Source: Paracoccaceae bacterium
GTDB taxonomy: Bacteria > Pseudomonadota > Alphaproteobacteria > Rhodobacterales > Rhodobacteraceae
Length of the DNA stretch: 64,000 nucleotides
NCBI GenBank assembly: GCA_026706985.1
Contig: JAPOXR010000049.1
Span: forward strand, 62,001-126,000
Direction: 5' to 3'
The translations under genes and the position numbers were made by a program. Of this stretch, positions 9,814 to 18,427 are shown piece by piece. Below the pieces are notes generated by a model. The model made no database searches. It had not been told where the DNA came from and saw nothing but the letters and a program-made list of their open reading frames with translations. Position 1 is the first letter of the stretch. The number at the start of each line of letters is the position of its first letter.

Positions 9814-11243
9814 GGCTGAACCACCGGTGGTGGAGTGGCTCCGGGTGCTCCAAGTCGAAGCGCCGATTCGCGCCCCCCATAGCGCTCAATCAAGGCTGCC
9901 TGATCCTGGAACGCCTGTTCATCAGTCAGAACCGGATCACATATTCCGCGGAGTTCCGCATGAAGATCGGCTAGGACAGCCGCACAGCCGGGATCGGGGG
10001 CACGGTTCACAAGCTCCTCCGGATCGCCTTCGAGATCAAAAAGCTCGTCCGGGAAGCCGATATAGTGGATCAATTTCCATTGCCCTTTGCGCAGCATGAA
10101 AGCACCCGACACCGCACCGGCCGCATGATATTCCGAGAAAACAATACGTTCGTCATTACCGGGTTGCGCCAGGATGGAGTAAAGGTCGGTCACCCCCTTG
10201 GCAGATTGAATGCCGGCGCCGAAATGCTTCGCGATAGTTGCCGACAGATCCAGCAGGCTTACCGGGGTTTCGCAGATACCTTGGGGCACATCCGGGCCGG
10301 ACAGGATCAATGGGATGGCTGCGCTTTCCTCATACATGTTGGATTTGCCCCAGAGGCCCCGCGCACCGACATTGTCACCATGGTCAGACGTGTAGACGAC
10401 AGTTGTGCTGTCCTTAAGGCCCGCGGCTTCCAGGGCCTCCTGTATCTGTCCGACATTGTGATCAAGCCAGGTGCAAAGGCCGTAGTAAGCGGACATTGCC
10501 CGGAGTCGCTCGGCTGGATCTGAAAACAATGCTTCACTGTCCATGAATTTGTTTTGCTTTTCGACCCACGGGTGGCGCGGATGACCGTTTCCGGGATGCA
10601 ATTTCACATCCGGCAACATCCCGCTCGGATACAGATCATAAAACTCCTCCGGTACCACGAGTGGAAAGTGTGGTGCGACCAACCCGACATACAGGCACCA
10701 GGGCTGATCAGAATCGGCATGACCGGCAATCCACTCCCCGGTCCGTTTGACAACGGCGCGGTCGTAGTCGGTATATTTGCTGTCTCCCGGGCCGATATAA
10801 TCGCCTAGCATTCGCCTTGGCCCGGCTATTCGTTCTTCCTCTCTTCGAATGCTGGCCCAGACCATGCCGACACCGCCGGCCACCATCATGGGAATGTGTT
10901 CGATGTCAAAGCCGGCCGGATCCTCCACTGCCCGGTAATGCAGCTTGCCGATACTCTCGACCGGCACGCCTTTTTCTTGGAGCGCATGTCCCCAACCACG
11001 GATTGTACCGTCATAAGGCATGGCATTGTCCCAAAGGCGCGTTTGATGCGGATACAAGCCGGTGGCGAAGCTTGCACGTGCGGGAACGCAGATTGGGCAG
11101 GGTGTGTAAGCATTCGAAAACCGCGTTCCACGTGCCGCCAGCGCATCAAGATTCGGCGTTTTCACAAAGGGGTGGCCCGCGCACCCCATGGCACGGGCCT
11201 GATGTTCGTCAGACATGATCACAAGGAGATTTGAAGTGCTCAC
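9810..11243 (-). CDS. Sulfatase, choline-sulfatase-like type I enzyme
   Basis: 477-residue alkaline-phosphatase-superfamily sulfatase. The cysteine destined for formylglycine is C52 in CVPAR (C-x-P-A-R form); the metal-binding N terminus reads LLVIMSDEHQ and the second metal site is YTSDHGDNVG. No signal peptide is seen, so it should be cytosolic, like bacterial choline sulfatases. GTG 11243 is the start; a phosphonate monoesterase activity cannot be excluded because those enzymes share the fold and motif. It is upstream of and coupled to the MBL hydrolase gene and diverges from the tctCBA operon. No formylglycine-generating enzyme or anaerobic maturase is in the window. Confidence 0.88.
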   Translation of the reverse strand: MSTSNLLVIMSDEHQARAMGCAGHPFVKTPNLDALAARGTRFSNAYTPCPICVPARASFATGLYPHQTRLWDNAMPYDGTIRGWGHALQEKGVPVESIGKLHYRAVEDPAGFDIEHIPMMVAGGVGMVWASIRREEERIAGPRRMLGDYIGPGDSKYTDYDRAVVKRTGEWIAGHADSDQPWCLYVGLVAPHFPLVVPEEFYDLYPSGMLPDVKLHPGNGHPRHPWVEKQNKFMDSEALFSDPAERLRAMSAYYGLCTWLDHNVGQIQEALEAAGLKDSTTVVYTSDHGDNVGARGLWGKSNMYEESAAIPLILSGPDVPQGICETPVSLLDLSATIAKHFGAGIQSAKGVTDLYSILAQPGNDERIVFSEYHAAGAVSGAFMLRKGQWKLIHYIGFPDELFDLEGDPEELVNRAPDPGCAAVLADLHAELRGICDPVLTDEQAFQDQAALIERYGGRESALRLGAPGATPPPVVQP

Positions 11244-11733
11244 TCAAAGTCCCTGGGTTTTGAGGCGTCTGTCATTCTGTCCATGACGCTGAAAAAATTT
11301 CCAATTCCCCGGACACGGCTTCAGCCGACAACCGTCTTCGCCGGGCTCCCATGGTGCATCATCCGCTGACTGAGATGCCGCGTCTTCCCGGTCAGGTGCG
11401 GATGTCGCACCCGCCGGTTCCGCTCTTCCTGCCCCTTGTTCGACGGCCTTTTGTTCACCATGCCGCTAATCTTCCGGCTCCAATGCCACTTGTATATTCG
11501 CATATGCTCTGCAGCGTCGATCGGAGAAGCGATACCTCCCTCGAATTCAGAATCGCCGCTGCCTGAGCGCTGAGACTGGTTTGGAGCCTTGTATGCCGGA
11601 ACGTCGCAGATGACGAAATTGTCTGGTAATTCGGGGTTGCATCGTATTCATGGCACCAAGGTCGCAGAGCCTATTTTGACAGGTCAACCAATCTGCGGAT
11701 TTATTGCGACAACAAACACCAGGAGAAATGAAA
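11244..11733. other. Divergent control region between sulfatase and tctC
   Basis: About 490 bases without a credible gene. A short minus-strand frame at 11321-11503 is rich in Arg and His and resembles nothing I know. Both flanking operons must start here, and no regulator gene is present in or beside it. The dyad at 11677-11688 is listed separately. Confidence 0.5.
11677..11706 (+). promoter_or_regulatory. Candidate tctC promoter with TTGAC-AG-GTCAA dyad
   Basis: TTGACA at 11677-11682 is a perfect -35 hexamer; about 17-18 bases later lies TTATTG, a weak -10. The -35 is itself half of a perfect inverted repeat TTGAC/GTCAA with a 2-base centre (11677-11688), a plausible operator for a repressor blocking this promoter. 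The start codon of tctC is about 28 bases further on. Confidence 0.35.
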
Positions 11734-12684
11734 ATGAAAGCAATTTTAAAGACGTTTGCGCTCACAGCCGCACTGTCGATTGTCTCGGCGGCTGGCGCGG
11801 TGGCAGACGGAACCGGGTGGAAACCTTCGGGGCCGATCAAAATGATCATAGCCTTTGCCGCGGGTGGTGGCGCTGATACGCAGGCACGGTTGATTGCGGA
11901 TGACATTCAGGCTGCGACAGGATGGGAGGTGATTCCCGAGCAGGTGACCGGAAAGGGCGGTGTGAACGCACTCCTTGCTCTGAAGGATATGCCCGCGGAT
12001 GGAACAGCGATTGCAATGGTTGTGACCGAGTCGCTGGGATATAACGCCGCCGCGGCCGGGAACGCAGGTATCGTTCCCTCGGATTTCGCAGGACTTACGA
12101 CTACTGCCGGTTTCCAAATGGGTGTTGTGGCGAAAGCGGACAAAGGCTGGAGCTCCTTTGCCGATACAATTGCTGCCGCCAAGGAAGGCAACCTGCGGTT
12201 TGGCACCATGTCGCCCAAGCTGTCGGATCTTGCATTTCTCCTTGGTGAAGCACAGGGCGTTGAATTCAACATTGTTCAGGTTGCAGGCGGCAAGGCCGTA
12301 ATGAATGGCGTGCAAGCCGGCGACATGGATCTTGGTTTTATGGCAGGCATTCAAGGCAAAGGGGTGGCCTCGGGTGACCTGGTGAACCTTGCTTCCGCGC
12401 TTTCCGAGCCGCTTGTGCAGACACCGGATGCACCAACGCTTGCGGATCTTGGCGTACAGTTCAACGCCGACGGCTATTTCGTTTTTGTGGCGCCGGGCGG
12501 CATGGACACGGCCGCACGTGACGCACTTACAGCAGCCATCGTGGAAGCCGCAAACAATGGCAAAGCGTCAGCAATGATTGAGAAGGCTTTCGGTGGTGCT
12601 GTCACTATACAAGGTTCCGAACTGGATGCCTTGCTGCAAAGTGACTATGAAGCTGCCAGTGAGCTGATGCAAGCAGTACAGTGA
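11734..12684 (+). CDS. tctC: Tripartite tricarboxylate transporter, periplasmic binding protein (TctC family)
   Basis: Extracytoplasmic solute receptor of a TTT system, 316 residues. A signal peptide spans about residues 1-24 (ending AVADG). The family's ligand-loop WKPSGPIKMIIAFAAGGGADT and the later GGMDTAARDAL segment are typical of Bug/TctC proteins. An AGGAG at 11721-11725 favours ATG 11734 (8-base spacing) over ATG 11728. It overlaps tctB by four bases. The ligand is probably a carboxylate, but family members bind very diverse acids; the neighbouring sulfatases suggest a sulfated or sulfonated organic acid, or a desulfation product. This last point is inference. Confidence 0.92.
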   Translation: MKAILKTFALTAALSIVSAAGAVADGTGWKPSGPIKMIIAFAAGGGADTQARLIADDIQAATGWEVIPEQVTGKGGVNALLALKDMPADGTAIAMVVTESLGYNAAAAGNAGIVPSDFAGLTTTAGFQMGVVAKADKGWSSFADTIAAAKEGNLRFGTMSPKLSDLAFLLGEAQGVEFNIVQVAGGKAVMNGVQAGDMDLGFMAGIQGKGVASGDLVNLASALSEPLVQTPDAPTLADLGVQFNADGYFVFVAPGGMDTAARDALTAAIVEAANNGKASAMIEKAFGGAVTIQGSELDALLQSDYEAASELMQAVQ

Positions 12685-13244
12685 CAACAGAGAAGGGCCG
12701 GCACACAGGATCAGGTTTGTCTTCTGATCGTTGGCTGGCCCTTTCTTTTCTGGCTATTTCCGTTCTGATTGTTTTTGTCTGGATACCGCTGGACACCGAA
12801 TCCGGGTTGATCGAAAAGGAGCGGCGGAAATTTGTGATTGGCGATGCCTTGGCGCCAACGATTACGGGTGCCATCATCGCTCTCGGTGCGTTCCTGACAT
12901 GGTTGCGGCCCGGGCGGGGTCATACAATCTCCAGCAAGAATGTAATCTGGATCCTGCTGCTGCTGACGATTTTCATCATTTCTTTGGTGATCGTGCGTTA
13001 TGCGGGCCCGGTTTCGGCAATGGGTTTTGTGGACGGGTATCGCCCCCTGCGCGCTACGCCGCCGTGGAGTTACATCGGGTTTCTTTTGGGTGGAACCGCT
13101 ATGATCGGTGGCCTGACTTCCGCCGCTTCGCGGCGTTTAAGTATTCGCGGTTTCGCGGTTGGATTTGCAGCCTCTCTGATCATCGCACTGCTCTATGACT
13201 TGCCCTTTGACGATCTGCTGCTGCCGCCGAACGGAGATGTCTAG
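12681..13244 (+). CDS. tctB: TTT transporter small membrane subunit (TctB family)
   Basis: 187 residues, four membrane segments (about 19-36, 60-75, 88-106, and paired segments near 135-175), matching the small subunit of TTT transporters. A GTG start overlaps the tctC stop (GTGA), and the stop overlaps the GTG of tctA (TAGTG), so all three are translationally coupled. Sequence is poorly conserved in this family, and position plus topology carry much of the call. Confidence 0.82.
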   Translation: MTTEKGRHTGSGLSSDRWLALSFLAISVLIVFVWIPLDTESGLIEKERRKFVIGDALAPTITGAIIALGAFLTWLRPGRGHTISSKNVIWILLLLTIFIISLVIVRYAGPVSAMGFVDGYRPLRATPPWSYIGFLLGGTAMIGGLTSAASRRLSIRGFAVGFAASLIIALLYDLPFDDLLLPPNGDV

Positions 13245-14821
13245 TGGGTCTTTGGGAGCATATTGTTGCCGGCGTTCTTGCCGTACTCCTGTCGGAGCCC
13301 CTGTTGGGCGTGCCGGTCGTGATCTTGATGGTATCCGGCGGTTTTCTGTTAGGCATCACCGTTGGAGCAACACCCGGACTTGCCGGTCCCATGGCAATGG
13401 CAATAGCATTGCCGATCCTCATCTCCATTTTCGGATTTTCGAATGATGCATTGCTGCCCGTTTTGGGGTTCCTGATAGGCATTATGAAAGGCGCCACCGT
13501 CGGCGGGGCTGTGCCGGCAATTCTCTTCAACACACCCGGAACGCCGGATGCCTATATGACGACCCTTGATGGTTATCCCATGGCCCAAAAAGGGGAGGCC
13601 AAGAGAGCACTGCGCATTGCGCATTTCTCATCCGCCTCAGGCGATACATTTTCGGATATCGTGCTGGTGGTCTGTGCGCCGTTCCTGGCCATTCTGGTGG
13701 AGCGTTACCTCGACCTTCCGGAGAAAACCGCTCTATTGATCTTGTCCCTTGCGTTTATCGCCTCCGTCATTGGCGGGTCCGTGGGCAAAGGGATAATCTC
13801 GATGGGGTTAGGTCTGTTGGCCGCCATGATCGCGACAGGCGAGGATTTCTACCCGCGTCTGACCATGGGCCAGTCGAACTTAGCCGAAGGCATTCCCATA
13901 GCCGCCGCCGTTCTCGGTGTGCTGATCCTTGGCGAGGTGTTCAAGGCACTGGAAGATCTGCACAGGCAATCCGGATCCAACGCGTCGCCTGAAATTACCC
14001 CAGGCAAAGGGTCAGCCTTGTCGCGTGCGGACCTGCGCAGACTATTCCCCTATGTCGGACGGTCGGCACTGATAGGCACATGCATCGGTGCACTGCCTGG
14101 AGTGGGATCGACGCTGGCGGCGACTCTGGGATACACAACGGCCAAACGCAGGTATATTGCCTCTAAACCAGACTATGCTCCCGATTTTGGTGATGGTGCA
14201 GCTGAAGGGATCGCGGCGACAGAGGCGGCGAACAGCTCAGTCTCCGGCGCCAATTTGATCCCGGTTTTGTCGCTTGGCATTCCGGGCAATGCTGCTGCCG
14301 TGTTCTTGATCTTGGCGATGGATTCAATCGGTGGATTCAATCCCGGGCCGTCTGTGTTTCGCCTGGGCGGCGGCATCGGGGACAGCGTTATGAACCCCGA
14401 AATGGTGATGGTTTTTGGAATCTTCACCTCCATGTTCGTGGCCAATGCACTGAACTGGACTATTGGTGGTATCTTCATGCGCAGTGTCGGTTTCATGGCC
14501 CGAATTCCCAAGGAACGGCTCCTACCCATTGTTCTGCTGCTCACGCTGACGGCAATCTATGTCCAGGAAACCTCTATGGCAGCAATCTGGATGACCGTCT
14601 TCTTCGGCTTTCTGGGATATGGCATGCGTCGCGTCGGCATGTCACCATTGCCCTTTGTCATTGCCTTCATACTTGGTCAAAATCTGGAGGCCACGGCTCG
14701 TCAGGCGTTCGCCGCCACGGGTGCTGACCCGTTTTTTCTTTTCAACAGTCCCATAGCGCTCGCATTTATCTTAATGTCCAGTGGCGTCGTCATTTACAAT
14801 CTGAGAAAGTCCGCACCATAA
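13244..14821 (+). CDS. tctA: TTT transporter large membrane subunit (TctA family)
   Basis: 525-residue permease with about 11-12 membrane segments. Family signatures include GATPGLAGPMAMAIALP near the N terminus, GAVPAILFNTPGTPDA, and the second-half repeat GALPGVGSTLAATLGY and LSLGIPGNAAA. Together with TctC and TctB it should form a proton- or sodium-driven uptake system at the inner membrane. The TAA stop overlaps the apparent start region of the second sulfatase, which would be ATGA in most operons but is ATAA here. Confidence 0.95.
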   Translation: MGLWEHIVAGVLAVLLSEPLLGVPVVILMVSGGFLLGITVGATPGLAGPMAMAIALPILISIFGFSNDALLPVLGFLIGIMKGATVGGAVPAILFNTPGTPDAYMTTLDGYPMAQKGEAKRALRIAHFSSASGDTFSDIVLVVCAPFLAILVERYLDLPEKTALLILSLAFIASVIGGSVGKGIISMGLGLLAAMIATGEDFYPRLTMGQSNLAEGIPIAAAVLGVLILGEVFKALEDLHRQSGSNASPEITPGKGSALSRADLRRLFPYVGRSALIGTCIGALPGVGSTLAATLGYTTAKRRYIASKPDYAPDFGDGAAEGIAATEAANSSVSGANLIPVLSLGIPGNAAAVFLILAMDSIGGFNPGPSVFRLGGGIGDSVMNPEMVMVFGIFTSMFVANALNWTIGGIFMRSVGFMARIPKERLLPIVLLLTLTAIYVQETSMAAIWMTVFFGFLGYGMRRVGMSPLPFVIAFILGQNLEATARQAFAATGADPFFLFNSPIALAFILMSSGVVIYNLRKSAP

Positions 14822-16344
14822 CCCGCCCCAACATTCTTTTAATCTCCGGCGACCAGCACCGGGCGGACTGTTTCGGCTTCGAGGGAAGAAACATTAAGAC
14901 CCCTCATCTGGACCGTCTGGCGAGTGACGGCACACGTTTTTCCAACTGCATAACTCCTTCGGTCGTCTGCCAGCCTGCGCGGGCCTCTATCTTGACGGGC
15001 CAGCTGTGCCGAACGCATGGGGTACACGACAACGGGATCGATCTGGACCCTGCAGTGGGCGAAAGAGGCTTCGCCGGGGCCATGGCCGCTGCCGGATACC
15101 AGACTTCCTTTTTTGGAAAAGCACATTTTTCCACCTTCCATACATTCAAACCTACCGGCACGCCGGAATGCCTGAAATCCTCGGCGAATTATCCCGACAC
15201 CTGGTTCGGCCCATACATGGGCTTCAAACATGTCGAGATAATGCTGGTCGGGCACAATTGGTTTTTGCCCGAGAAACCGCCGCATGGTCAGCATTATGAG
15301 CGCTGGTTTCATGCAGATGGACGTGGCGATGAGAAAAACACGCTCTATCGCGAGAATGCAGGCGACACAAAGGAAGCGGCGCAGACATGGCACTCAAAAC
15401 TGCCTGTGGCTTGGCACAATTCGACCTGGACGGCGGACCGGGCCATTGAATGGTTGAAACATGGAAGGGAAGACAGGCCATTCTGCACATGGGTCAGCTT
15501 TCCGGATCCGCATCATCCGTTTGATGCGCCGGAGCCTTGGTCCCGGCTGCACGATCCGGCAGAGGTTGACCTGCCGAAATATCGCGAGCGCTCTTTCGAA
15601 GGCAGGTCGTGGTGGCACGAGGCGGTACTGACCGCCGAACCCGCCGGTGACAGGAAAAGTGTGGAAATCCGTAAATCCTATAGCCGCATAGCCAAGCAGT
15701 CAGATTGCCAACTTCGCGAGATTATCGCCAATACATTTGGACAAATCGCGCTCATCGACCACAATGTCGGTCGTATCCTCATCGCCTTGGAAGAGGCTGG
15801 GCTCGCTGACAATACAATCGTCATTTACATAAGTGACCATGGAGACTGGTTAGGCGATCACGGGCTTATCCTAAAAGGTCCGATGCACTATGACGGCCTG
15901 CTCCGTGTCCCTTTGATCATGCGCGGACCAAATGTGCCTGAAGGGAAACGGGTGGATGAGCCCGTTTCAACCCTCGATCTTGGGCCGACATTCTTTGACT
16001 ACGGAAATGCCCAGGCTTTGCAGACACAGCATGGCGCCTCGCTCCGTACCCTGGTTGAGGCAGATAGTGCATCGCGGGAATTTGCACTCAATGAATGGGA
16101 GTTGCTGCCGACGCGTGTTGGCGTGGGTCTCAGTCTGCGGACGGTCCGGACAAAAACCCACAAACTGACCATAGATATGCAATCTGAGGCGGGTGAACTC
16201 TATGACATGGTCGCTGACCGGGATGAATTGACGAACCTGTTTGACTTGCCCGAGCATGCCGGAACAAAGGAAAAACTGTTGCGGTATTTGACTTCCCGCC
16301 CCGATGATGCGGGGCCAATCCGCAAGCAGGTCGGGATGGCGTGA
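14818..16344 (+). CDS. Second sulfatase/phosphonate-hydrolase-like enzyme, no standard start codon
   Basis: About 508 residues if begun at ATA 14818. The conserved N terminus reads TRPNILLISGDQH, followed by the formylglycine motif CQPAR (Cys codon at 14968-14970, residue 51, the normal place) and the metal motif ISDHGDWLGDHG. Between the in-frame stop at 14725 and TTG 14992 I find no ATG, GTG or TTG. Starting at TTG 14992 would remove the first metal site and the catalytic cysteine. The best candidate is ATA 14818 in the overlap ATAA with the tctA stop; a single G-to-A change from ATGA would explain it. Either initiation is non-standard, the gene is recently damaged, or there is a base error. 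It resembles cytosolic arylsulfatases and phosphonate monoester hydrolases. Confidence 0.8.
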   Translation: MTRPNILLISGDQHRADCFGFEGRNIKTPHLDRLASDGTRFSNCITPSVVCQPARASILTGQLCRTHGVHDNGIDLDPAVGERGFAGAMAAAGYQTSFFGKAHFSTFHTFKPTGTPECLKSSANYPDTWFGPYMGFKHVEIMLVGHNWFLPEKPPHGQHYERWFHADGRGDEKNTLYRENAGDTKEAAQTWHSKLPVAWHNSTWTADRAIEWLKHGREDRPFCTWVSFPDPHHPFDAPEPWSRLHDPAEVDLPKYRERSFEGRSWWHEAVLTAEPAGDRKSVEIRKSYSRIAKQSDCQLREIIANTFGQIALIDHNVGRILIALEEAGLADNTIVIYISDHGDWLGDHGLILKGPMHYDGLLRVPLIMRGPNVPEGKRVDEPVSTLDLGPTFFDYGNAQALQTQHGASLRTLVEADSASREFALNEWELLPTRVGVGLSLRTVRTKTHKLTIDMQSEAGELYDMVADRDELTNLFDLPEHAGTKEKLLRYLTSRPDDAGPIRKQVGMA

Positions 16345-16622
16345 GGCAGTGGATCTGATTCTTCTCCCGAAGCAAAGGGCGAAATTCCACACGCCCTGAC
16401 GCAATACCGCCGACATCCGCCCCGCTTGCCATGAGTTCTCGGGAAGAGACGGGCTGATCAAGACCGGAAACCGCGGCGGCCAATAGACTCCCTGGTATCA
16501 AAAACTACCGGGCGGTCCGTCGAACCGAATTCCCACCGGGACCGGAAGGCGGCACAGCGGAAACCGCTTTCAACCGCCTCTCCGTGAATTCCCCGGATAG
16601 CTTTGTGCCTCTCGGTTACCGG
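16345..16622. other. Intergenic stretch holding the tRNA-Ser relic
   Basis: Convergent gap between the second sulfatase and the amidase gene. No protein gene is visible. Its right part (16495-16604) carries the degenerate tRNA-Ser-like sequence described separately. Confidence 0.5.
16495..16604 (-). pseudogene. Degenerate tRNA-Ser-like relic (direct repeat, copy 2)
   Basis: On the minus strand, 16604-16574 matches the promoter, leader and first ten bases of tRNA-Ser (8576-8546) at 27 of 31 positions. Further on a T-loop-like GGTTCGA (about 16524-16530) and the tRNA's 3'-flanking heptamer TTGATAC (16495-16501) recur in the same order, about 10 bases closer together than in the real gene. The acceptor 3' strand and the anticodon arm cannot be recognised, so no functional tRNA is expected. 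The 31-base match is solid; the later matches are short and could be chance. Confidence 0.5.
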
Positions 16623-17471
16623 TCAGGTGTGTCTTTCGGTATCCTCGATGCGCATCCGGTAATCGCGGTCATGCGACAGCGATGCGAGTTGTCGCCGTGC
16701 TGACTGCACAAGACCCAGATCCAGCGTTGTCGCGGCAAATCCGGTACCATCACCGCCAAGATCCACAACCACACGGCCCCAGGGCGAGACGATCATCGAA
16801 TGGCCGTAAGTCCGCCGGCCCGCCGGGTGGATACCGACCTGCGCGGCAGCAACGATCCAGCAGCCATTCTCGATAGCCCTGGTCTGCAGCAATGGCTGCC
16901 AATGGGCATTTCCGGTCGGCACGGTGAACGCCGATGGCACGAAAATGACACGCGCGCCGATTTGACCATAATCCCTGTAGAGCTGTGGAAAGCGCAGATC
17001 GTAACAGATCGACATTCCGCAAAGACCCCATGGCGTATGCACCGCTACCGCTTCACTTCCAGGCTGGTAACGGTCGGATTCCCGGAAGGGCTTTCCTCCT
17101 TCCAGATGCACATCAAAGAGATGCAGCTTGTCATAGCGCGCATGTATCCGGCCGTTGCGGTCAATCAACAGCGAATGGTTGCGCAGCCTGTCGCCGCTGC
17201 GCACCAGCGTTGAGCCGATATGGATCCAAATGCCGCGCCTGGTTGCGCATTCGCGTGCCGCATTGACAAAAGGATCATCCCCGTCGGTAATCTCCGACAG
17301 ATCGAATTTCTGAGCCGGCATTATTCCAGCCACTTCCGGCAGGGCCAGCAGGTCACACCCGGTCGATTCGGCGGCGGCGGCGCTGCGTTCGAGGCAGGTG
17401 ATATTGTCGGAATAACGATCCGAGGAGGTCAGTTGAGCGAGACCGACCCTGAGTTGGTCGAGACGGGACAT
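16623..17471 (-). CDS. Carbon-nitrogen hydrolase, Nit2/omega-amidase-like
   Basis: About 282 residues of the nitrilase superfamily. The Glu-Lys-Cys triad is visible: E in ALPEVAG, K in YDKLHLFDV and C in SICYDLRFP. The KLHLFDV and CYDLRFPQLYR segments are typical of the Nit1/Nit2 branch, which hydrolyses alpha-ketoglutaramate, ketosuccinamate or deaminated glutathione. ATG 17471 fits family starts; GTG 17480 would add three residues. It follows the ribokinase gene by 38 bases on the same strand, so they may be co-transcribed. Cytosolic. Confidence 0.88.
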   Translation of the reverse strand: MSRLDQLRVGLAQLTSSDRYSDNITCLERSAAAAESTGCDLLALPEVAGIMPAQKFDLSEITDGDDPFVNAARECATRRGIWIHIGSTLVRSGDRLRNHSLLIDRNGRIHARYDKLHLFDVHLEGGKPFRESDRYQPGSEAVAVHTPWGLCGMSICYDLRFPQLYRDYGQIGARVIFVPSAFTVPTGNAHWQPLLQTRAIENGCWIVAAAQVGIHPAGRRTYGHSMIVSPWGRVVVDLGGDGTGFAATTLDLGLVQSARRQLASLSHDRDYRMRIEDTERHT

Positions 17472-17509
17472 CGGCTTCACACCGGGTGACGGGAACTGAA
17501 TTTGCGCGC

Positions 17510-18427
17510 TTAAGTCCGGAAAAAACCCTTCATCTCAGCCGCCGTCGGCATCGCCGGTGCGGTGCCATGCCGGGTGACCGAAATGCTTGCCGCGGCACAG
17601 GCAAACCGGGAAGCTTCGATGGGTTCGAAACCCTGCGTCAGGGCGTGGGCGAGTGCACCGCAGAACGAGTCGCCGGCACCGGTCGTCTCGACAGTCTTAC
17701 CGAAATTGAACGCCTCGATATGGCATTGCCGCCGACCGTCATCAAAAAACGCTCCGTTTTCGCCGAGCGTGATGATCGCTGTTCCGCCACTGAGATCCCG
17801 CAATGCCGCCGCCGCCGCCGCGGCATCACCGACGCTCTTGATTCCCGCGCCCGTCAACGCTTCGGTTTCGGTTTCGTTCGGTATCAGATAGTCGCAGAGT
17901 GCCAGCGTCTCCGCTCCGATCGGGGCCGCCGGGGCAGGGTTCAGAATCGTGGTAACGCCACTCGTGCGGGCGATTTCAAGCCCGTGATGCGCCGTTTCCA
18001 CGCTGGTCTCCAACTGCGTCATGAACAGAGAGGCACCGCTGATGGCGTCGCGGTGCGATTCAAGGTCGGTGATGCAAATATTGCCTGCGGCTCCAGGCAC
18101 AACGATGATGGCATTGTCTCCGGTCTGCTCATCCACATAGATATAGGCAGCTCCCGTCGGATCGTCCGGATCAGATGCCGCCAGCGGGCGGATTCCCTCA
18201 TTTTTCCACAATGAACGCGCCATCCGGCCAAATTCGTCATCTCCCAGCCGCGAAAGGAATGACACATCGGATCCAAGCCGGGCGGCGGCGACGGCCTGGT
18301 TTGATCCCTTGCCACCGGGTCCGAGGGCAAATCGGGAGCCAAACAGGGTTTCTCCGATTTTCGGCTGACGCTTTGCCTGAAATGCGACATCCGCAACAAA
18401 CACGCCCAGAATGACAATTCCGCCCAT
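17510..18427 (-). CDS. rbsK: Ribokinase (PfkB family sugar kinase)
   Basis: ATP-dependent sugar kinase, 305 residues from ATG 18427, which is preceded by GGTGGAG. Signatures: GPGGKGSNQAVAAARLG (ribokinase-type PfkB motif 1) and TTGAGDSFCGALA with the catalytic Asp (motif 2), plus NPAP and PNETE. The ADP-loop segment VTRHGTAPAMPT near the end is typical of ribokinases. An upstream in-frame extension to 18580 has no family similarity. No ribose transporter is adjacent, so the sugar or nucleoside source is unknown. Confidence 0.88.
   Translation of the reverse strand: MGGIVILGVFVADVAFQAKRQPKIGETLFGSRFALGPGGKGSNQAVAAARLGSDVSFLSRLGDDEFGRMARSLWKNEGIRPLAASDPDDPTGAAYIYVDEQTGDNAIIVVPGAAGNICITDLESHRDAISGASLFMTQLETSVETAHHGLEIARTSGVTTILNPAPAAPIGAETLALCDYLIPNETETEALTGAGIKSVGDAAAAAAALRDLSGGTAIITLGENGAFFDDGRRQCHIEAFNFGKTVETTGAGDSFCGALAHALTQGFEPIEASRFACAAASISVTRHGTAPAMPTAAEMKGFFRT

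Noticed and set aside
11321-11503. Minus-strand 60-residue frame in the sulfatase/tctC gap, considered as a transposase remnant
   Set aside because: Arg/His-rich but no DDE motif or terminal repeats; not enough to call a mobile element.
14992-16344. Second sulfatase annotated from TTG 14992
   Set aside because: This start would omit the first metal-binding segment and the formylglycine cysteine, both of which are encoded just upstream in the same frame.
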